Shown here one piece after another: positions 59,623 through 64,000 of a DNA stretch of 64,000 bases. The stretch's first letter is position 1; every line of letters starts with the position of its first letter. The stretch is from positions 1 through 64,000 of the forward strand of contig JAIWNF010000080.1 in NCBI GenBank assembly GCA_025093555.1, in the 5' to 3' direction. The DNA comes from Circinella umbellata (Eukaryota > Mucoromycota > Mucoromycetes > Mucorales > Lichtheimiaceae). Under the pieces are notes generated by a model that was not told the DNA's origin, searched no databases, and saw only the letters and a program-made list of their open reading frames with translations. A program made the translations under genes and the position numbers.

Positions 59623-62600
59623 TCATGATTCAAAAACTTGTTTAATACGGTGCTCAAGATAATCTTCATTAAAAAGACATATTGAACGCTCTTTACGATC
59701 TAACCTTTCCATAAGCTTGTCAACCACATTATTAATTTTAGAGTCACTCTCATTTTGTGGTAGGGTTTGGCGTACAGCTTCAAATAATCGTTGCCGTCCT
59801 TCATCATTTTCTATCACTTTTTCTTTGTTATTGGTAGGAGCATTGACGTTAATATTGTCTGATGTTACGTCAGTATTATTACTCGTAACCAATTTACTAT
59901 TATGATTTTCATTTTCATTCGTCATCTTAGTTTGTTGAAGCTTTTGCTCGTCACCAGCCACTTTTTTTGGTTTTTGCAAAGAAGATGGTGGTGATGATGG
60001 CTGTTGGTGATACTTTGCAGTTGTATACGGTCGTTGTGCTTGAGAAGATTGTTGAGACTGCTGATGATGTATCATTTGTTGCTGTTGCTGTGCTGGAGGT
60101 AATGGTGGTGTAAAATATTCTGGCATAATATGTGTTTGTTGAGGATAATAATAATAATATGTTGAGTTGGTACCTGTTGTACGCGGTGAATGAGGAACTA
60201 CATAGGAAGAGTGAGTGGGAGAAAATATATATGGGTGATGATGCTGTAAAGTAAACGGTGAAACGGGTTGGGTTGATTGTGTTGGTGACGGACTGTAAGG
60301 CGAATAATAGGCTGTTGGTGAATGCTGCTGATGATGAGGTCCAGATGGAGGGGGCATCATGAGTGGTGGTGGATGATGGTGGTGGGGGTAATTCACTGAT
60401 GTTCCTACAGTATTACCATGATGAGGAAGTCCACCAGTCACGTCTCCCGTAGAATTTATGTCTGCATTACTACTTGTTATCGTATCAGAATTAACTGCTG
60501 GTAATACACAATCAAATGAAAAATAAGGTGAGAGGTGAGATTGAAAAAGCTTAAGTACTTGCTGCTGATAATCTCGTTCTGGTCGTGGTACGCGTGGTTC
60601 ATGAAAACGAACACTCATAGGTTCACCTATCCATTCACTTATTGCTTCTGCTGATTTTTGTTTATTACCATCGCTATTTACTGATGCCGAAGAACTGATG
60701 GGGTCTTCTACTTTATTACTGTCGGGTCCAGTATAACCATCCATTTCTATTAAAGCTGCTGCAGCTTCTGTCGGATGACTATAACTGACGAACCCGAATC
60801 CTCTTGAGTTTCCTGTAGATGGATCTTCCATGACGCGTGCACTGATAATACGACCAAAAGGTTTAAAAAGATTGAATAGTTCCGTACTTTTGATAGAGGG
60901 ATCAATATGCTTTATATAAATATTACACAAATCCATGGCTGATTTGAGTTCAAGTCGTTGTGGTCTATTATTGTTATTCGTTAGTTTTGTTGGGCTTGCT
61001 GATATAGTTGAGGAGCTTATAGTAGGAGGTGTGGTAGGAGGGTTTTCATCAATCATTATTGGTTGTTGCTGTTGTCTTTGATGATATCGCTGCTGTGAAG
61101 AGCGTTGCTGTATTACTGTACTGCTGCTACTGCTGCTACTGGATGGCGATGCTAAAGAGTCCTGGGATAGCCGCCCGTGTCCTCGCGTTTTTACCTAGTA
61201 TATGAAAAAATAATAAATATTATATTTCTCTTGTATTGAACAAATAGAAAGAAAAAGATTCTTTATACGTAATAATTTTTTTTTGATTTTTTATTTTGTT
61301 TTGCGTGATATTACTCTTTTTACCTTTGTAAAAGACATTGGTCTTTTGCTATTATCAGATGATTTTTCAGGAGGATATGCTGGTGGTGTAGTTTTTACGA
61401 TAATTGACCTAATAGTATTTTTTATTAGGATCAATAAATTTGATTCATTACGCTTTATGTTTTTTAAAGAGAAAAAAAAGAAAACTACAAAGCCGTTATA
61501 ATATAGGGGAAGTAACTGCCTGACTTACATAATACAAGAATCAAACAAAACTGAACCGTTCTATTATAGGTATAAAATTATGTATTTGTTCATCAAAAAG
61601 TAAAAATAATACATTGTATTTCGTTAGATATTGCTTTTAGCAAAAAGAAGAAATGTTATCATAACTTACCAACTGAATCATGGCTTTATCAGATTCTTCC
61701 TTAGACATATATTGGACAATAATTGTGGGATCGTGTTTATCTGAGCAATATTCGCTTGATTTTTGCATATCACTTTGATGAATAGCACAACGATGACGCC
61801 GTTGACATTTCAGTAAACGACCTTGTTTTCTAAAAGTGTCGTATGTTTCTTGGAACCAGTTAGGAATGGTTGGTGGAACACCACGAATATGAAGGAGTGC
61901 TGGGAGAAGCTTATTATTGCCATTATTATTATTGATATTAATATTACTATCATACACAGGTGTTTGGTCATAATATAAAAGCTCTAATCGTATTCTAGCT
62001 CTTCGTATATTGGGAGCTGTTGGGTTTTTGGTTACGATGATGGATGTGTCATTAAGAAGTGCATATGCGCGTTCAGCTGATAAAAAGATATCATTTTATA
62101 TATTGTTGTATAACAATAAAGTGATTTTTTAGGTACCGCATGAACCATAAAATTGTTAATAGCGGGTGAGAAGAAAATGAAGAAGAGTACAATTAAAATA
62201 AATGAACGGAAAGAAGAAATCATTAGCTGTCGAACGAAAAATAAAAGTAAAAAATATATATATAATTCGCTTTCCCTTAACGACTTACCTTGTGCTTCAC
62301 TATGGAATTGGATGTGGCCAGCTATGATACGTCGAACACCTTTGTAGTAGTATTCATTGAGGCCGGCTGATTGGCTATTGTGATCAGTTGATGTGGTTAA
62401 ATTTGAATATGCCGCTATTCTTTTTGAAATAGTGAGTATATAAAATATATAAAAAAACTATATGTGCTCTCTCTCTTTTTCTCTTTATGATTCCGTATAA
62501 TAATCTCTGTGTATTCAACATGAAAAACTAAATTCGATCTTGCTTTGTGGTGGAGGGGTGGAATTCATAATACTACTATATTTGGAGTAAAAAAAAATAA

Positions 62601-62757
62601 CTTACTCAAGAGATTGTTCTTGCTGCTTATCGTTATAACTGGAAAATATTTCGATCAGTTCAGAATTGTAACGAACAAGGAAGTTCTCTTCGTCATCATC
62701 TATTTGTGGTGCAAGTACAAACACTTTTTCATGATCTTCGTTGAAAAACCGCGCCAT
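59623..62757 (-). CDS. Multi-RRM RNA-binding protein with MLLE-like C-terminus
   Basis: Four exons: 62757-62606, 62419-62289, 62076-61670 and 61194-59623. The product is 753 aa. The clearest RRM spans about 320-390, with RNP2 NIYIKH and RNP1 RGFGFVSY. Two weaker RRM-like folds appear before it: about 10-150 (VFVLAPQID, AGHIQFHSEAQAERAYALL) and 155-230 (LLHIRGVPPTI, TIIVQYMSKEESDKAMIQL). The middle is rich in Pro, His, Gln and Tyr. The last ~65 residues (RQRLFEAVRQTL, KINNVVDKLMERLD, NEDYLEHRIKQVFES) resemble the helical MLLE/PABC domain of poly(A)-binding protein. Tandem RRMs plus C-terminal MLLE is the layout of Ustilago Rrm4, which carries mRNA on moving endosomes. That assignment is inference; a Pes4/Mip6-type PABP relative is the alternative. 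The start is set by exon 1's MARFFNEDHEKVFV. Confidence 0.82.
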
Positions 62758-63089
62758 TATTTTTTTTCTCGTTGTTGCTAAATTATAATGCTGACTGTAA
62801 CCTGCGTCTTCGTCTTCACTATGATATAGTTACTATTGTTTTGAATAGTATTTGTATTTTGTTGTCATTAACAAACGACACACAGCTTCGCTTTTTTATT
62901 TTACTATTTGAACGAAAAAAGGAGGAAAATGTATATTTTTTTTAGGAAAACGTGATTCCGGTTTTATATTGTTATATACCCCATCCCACCCTCGTTCCCA
63001 TCATTCTTTTTTCTCCTATATTTTTTTTTGGTACCTGCAGTAAAAATAGTTATACTGCTATTTTTTATTGGTATGTTGGCTTTTTTGTC

Positions 63090-63120
<31 letters not shown>

Positions 63121-64000
63121 TGGCTGGAAATTTTTTTTTATGCCGTAGGTCGCTTTTTCTTCGGTAAAAGTATCAACATACAAAAAGTTAGGCTATAACG
63201 AATCGTTGTTATTCGTGGGTATATATTGTCCGTTGTCAAGGGGTACTTGTTGAGCTGTTTGCTGTTTTGCTCAAAGATGTTGTCTATTTGTATATAAAAA
63301 AGAAAAATAAAATAAAATAAAAAACAGAAAGAAAAACGTGTGTATGTGTACTTGTGCGTCGACCTCTGTCTTAAAAAGATCATCAGCCTATTACTTGTAT
63401 AGTTTTTTTTTTTTTTTTTTTGTGAAAAAGAATATCGGCCAGTTTTGGTATGTTGCTCAATTCTTTGAACTTCGTGTATCACAGGACCTGTCTTTTAAGG
63501 TAAAAAAAAATGGATATTACCTCTTTCTCATGAGGATAAAAAGATAATCTTGGTTGCAAAGTTTAACTTTTATGCTTTTTGTATAGTTAATAATTGGTAA
63601 AATTATAAAACGAAGTAAAAAAAAGCTTGCATAAGAATCATTATTACTCTTATAATAAACTAATTATATACTGCAGTTCACCAATTTTTTTTCAGAGAAA
63701 AGAGAGAACCAAGGGGAAAAAATAATACAGAAAGAGAACACCCAGACTATCATCATTATTATTATTATAATCAGCTCAAAAAAGTAGCTAATGGGAATTT
63801 TTATATTTATTTTTTCAACACCAATGGCATTTGTAGGTGATCTTTTTTTGTGATATTCATTTTCTTCTTCCTTCTTAATTAGTCAAACACCAACTTTAAT
63901 ACTATTATATATAATAAATATAATAAATAACTGAAAAGGGGAGGGTGAGGAGACAAAGCTGATCAATTATTTTTTTTTTCTTTTCTTTATGTCATTTTTT
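62758..64000. other. Upstream region of the RRM gene, no gene recognised
   Basis: AT-rich sequence with a (TTA)n array at about 63090-63120 and several poly-T runs. Frames at 62952-63167 and 63138-63547 are low-complexity Phe/Tyr/Lys readings. Nothing coding is supported to the window's end. Confidence 0.5.
63090..63120. repeat. (ATT)n microsatellite
   Basis: About ten perfect tandem ATT units. Confidence 0.85.

Noticed and set aside
63338..63547. Plus-strand frame near the window end
   Set aside because: A poly-Phe run and mixed low-complexity sequence with no homology signal.
1..64000. tRNA, snRNA and rRNA genes
   Set aside because: No convincing B-box/anticodon arrangement or conserved snRNA or rRNA core was found by eye; a covariance-model search would be needed to exclude them.

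Overview
The window is nuclear DNA of a fungus, most likely an early-diverging filamentous one (Mucoromycota, Mucorales-like). The evidence is AT-rich sequence, many short GT-AG introns, intergenic poly-A/T runs and simple repeats, a PacC/Rim101 factor, a Cdc24-type RhoGEF with a PB1 tail, a HET-domain protein, a PARN-type deadenylase and a decayed Ty3/gypsy element. No species can be named from the sequence alone. Sixteen protein genes were assembled exon by exon. All 16 models keep an open frame through every proposed GT-AG junction.

Layout. 1-3610: 3' part of a broken Ty3/gypsy retroelement with its 252-bp 3' LTR. It abuts, and probably interrupts, a roughly 1-kb non-coding element with inverted subterminal repeats (3611-4560). 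4.8-14 kb: PARN deadenylase (+), then on the minus strand a secreted GH3 beta-glucosidase, an SLC25 mitochondrial carrier and a small four-helix membrane protein. 16.2-25 kb: sorbitol/xylitol-type dehydrogenase (+) converging on Cdc24 (-), then a 204-residue membrane protein of unknown function (-). 24.9-29.4 kb is gene-poor. 29.4-33 kb: ribosomal protein L26 (+) converging on a degenerate hexokinase-like protein (-). 36-38 kb: a one-exon HET-domain gene (+). 38.4-49.9 kb: three minus-strand genes in a row, an AP-1/2 beta adaptin without an ear domain, an ACSF3-type malonyl-CoA synthetase and an insulysin-type M16 protease. 49.9-54.6 kb is gene-poor. 54.6-59.2 kb: a CENP-Q-like coiled-coil protein and PacC (+). 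59.6-62.8 kb: a multi-RRM protein with an MLLE-like C-terminus (-).

How the genes relate. Fungal genes are not in operons and neighbours here are mostly unrelated housekeeping functions. Some themes recur: mRNA fate and transport (PARN, L26, the RRM/MLLE protein), polarity and membrane traffic (Cdc24, beta adaptin, possibly the RRM/MLLE protein), carbon metabolism and sensing (GH3, polyol dehydrogenase, hexokinase-like, acyl-CoA synthetase, carrier) and ambient pH signalling (PacC).

Most worth a second look: a predicted 2-nucleotide exon in the polyol dehydrogenase; a hexokinase homologue that has lost its phosphate-binding and sugar-binding motifs; an L26 gene whose last exon is only the stop codon; the RRM plus MLLE-like protein; the HET-domain protein in an early-diverging fungus; and the nested elements at the left end.
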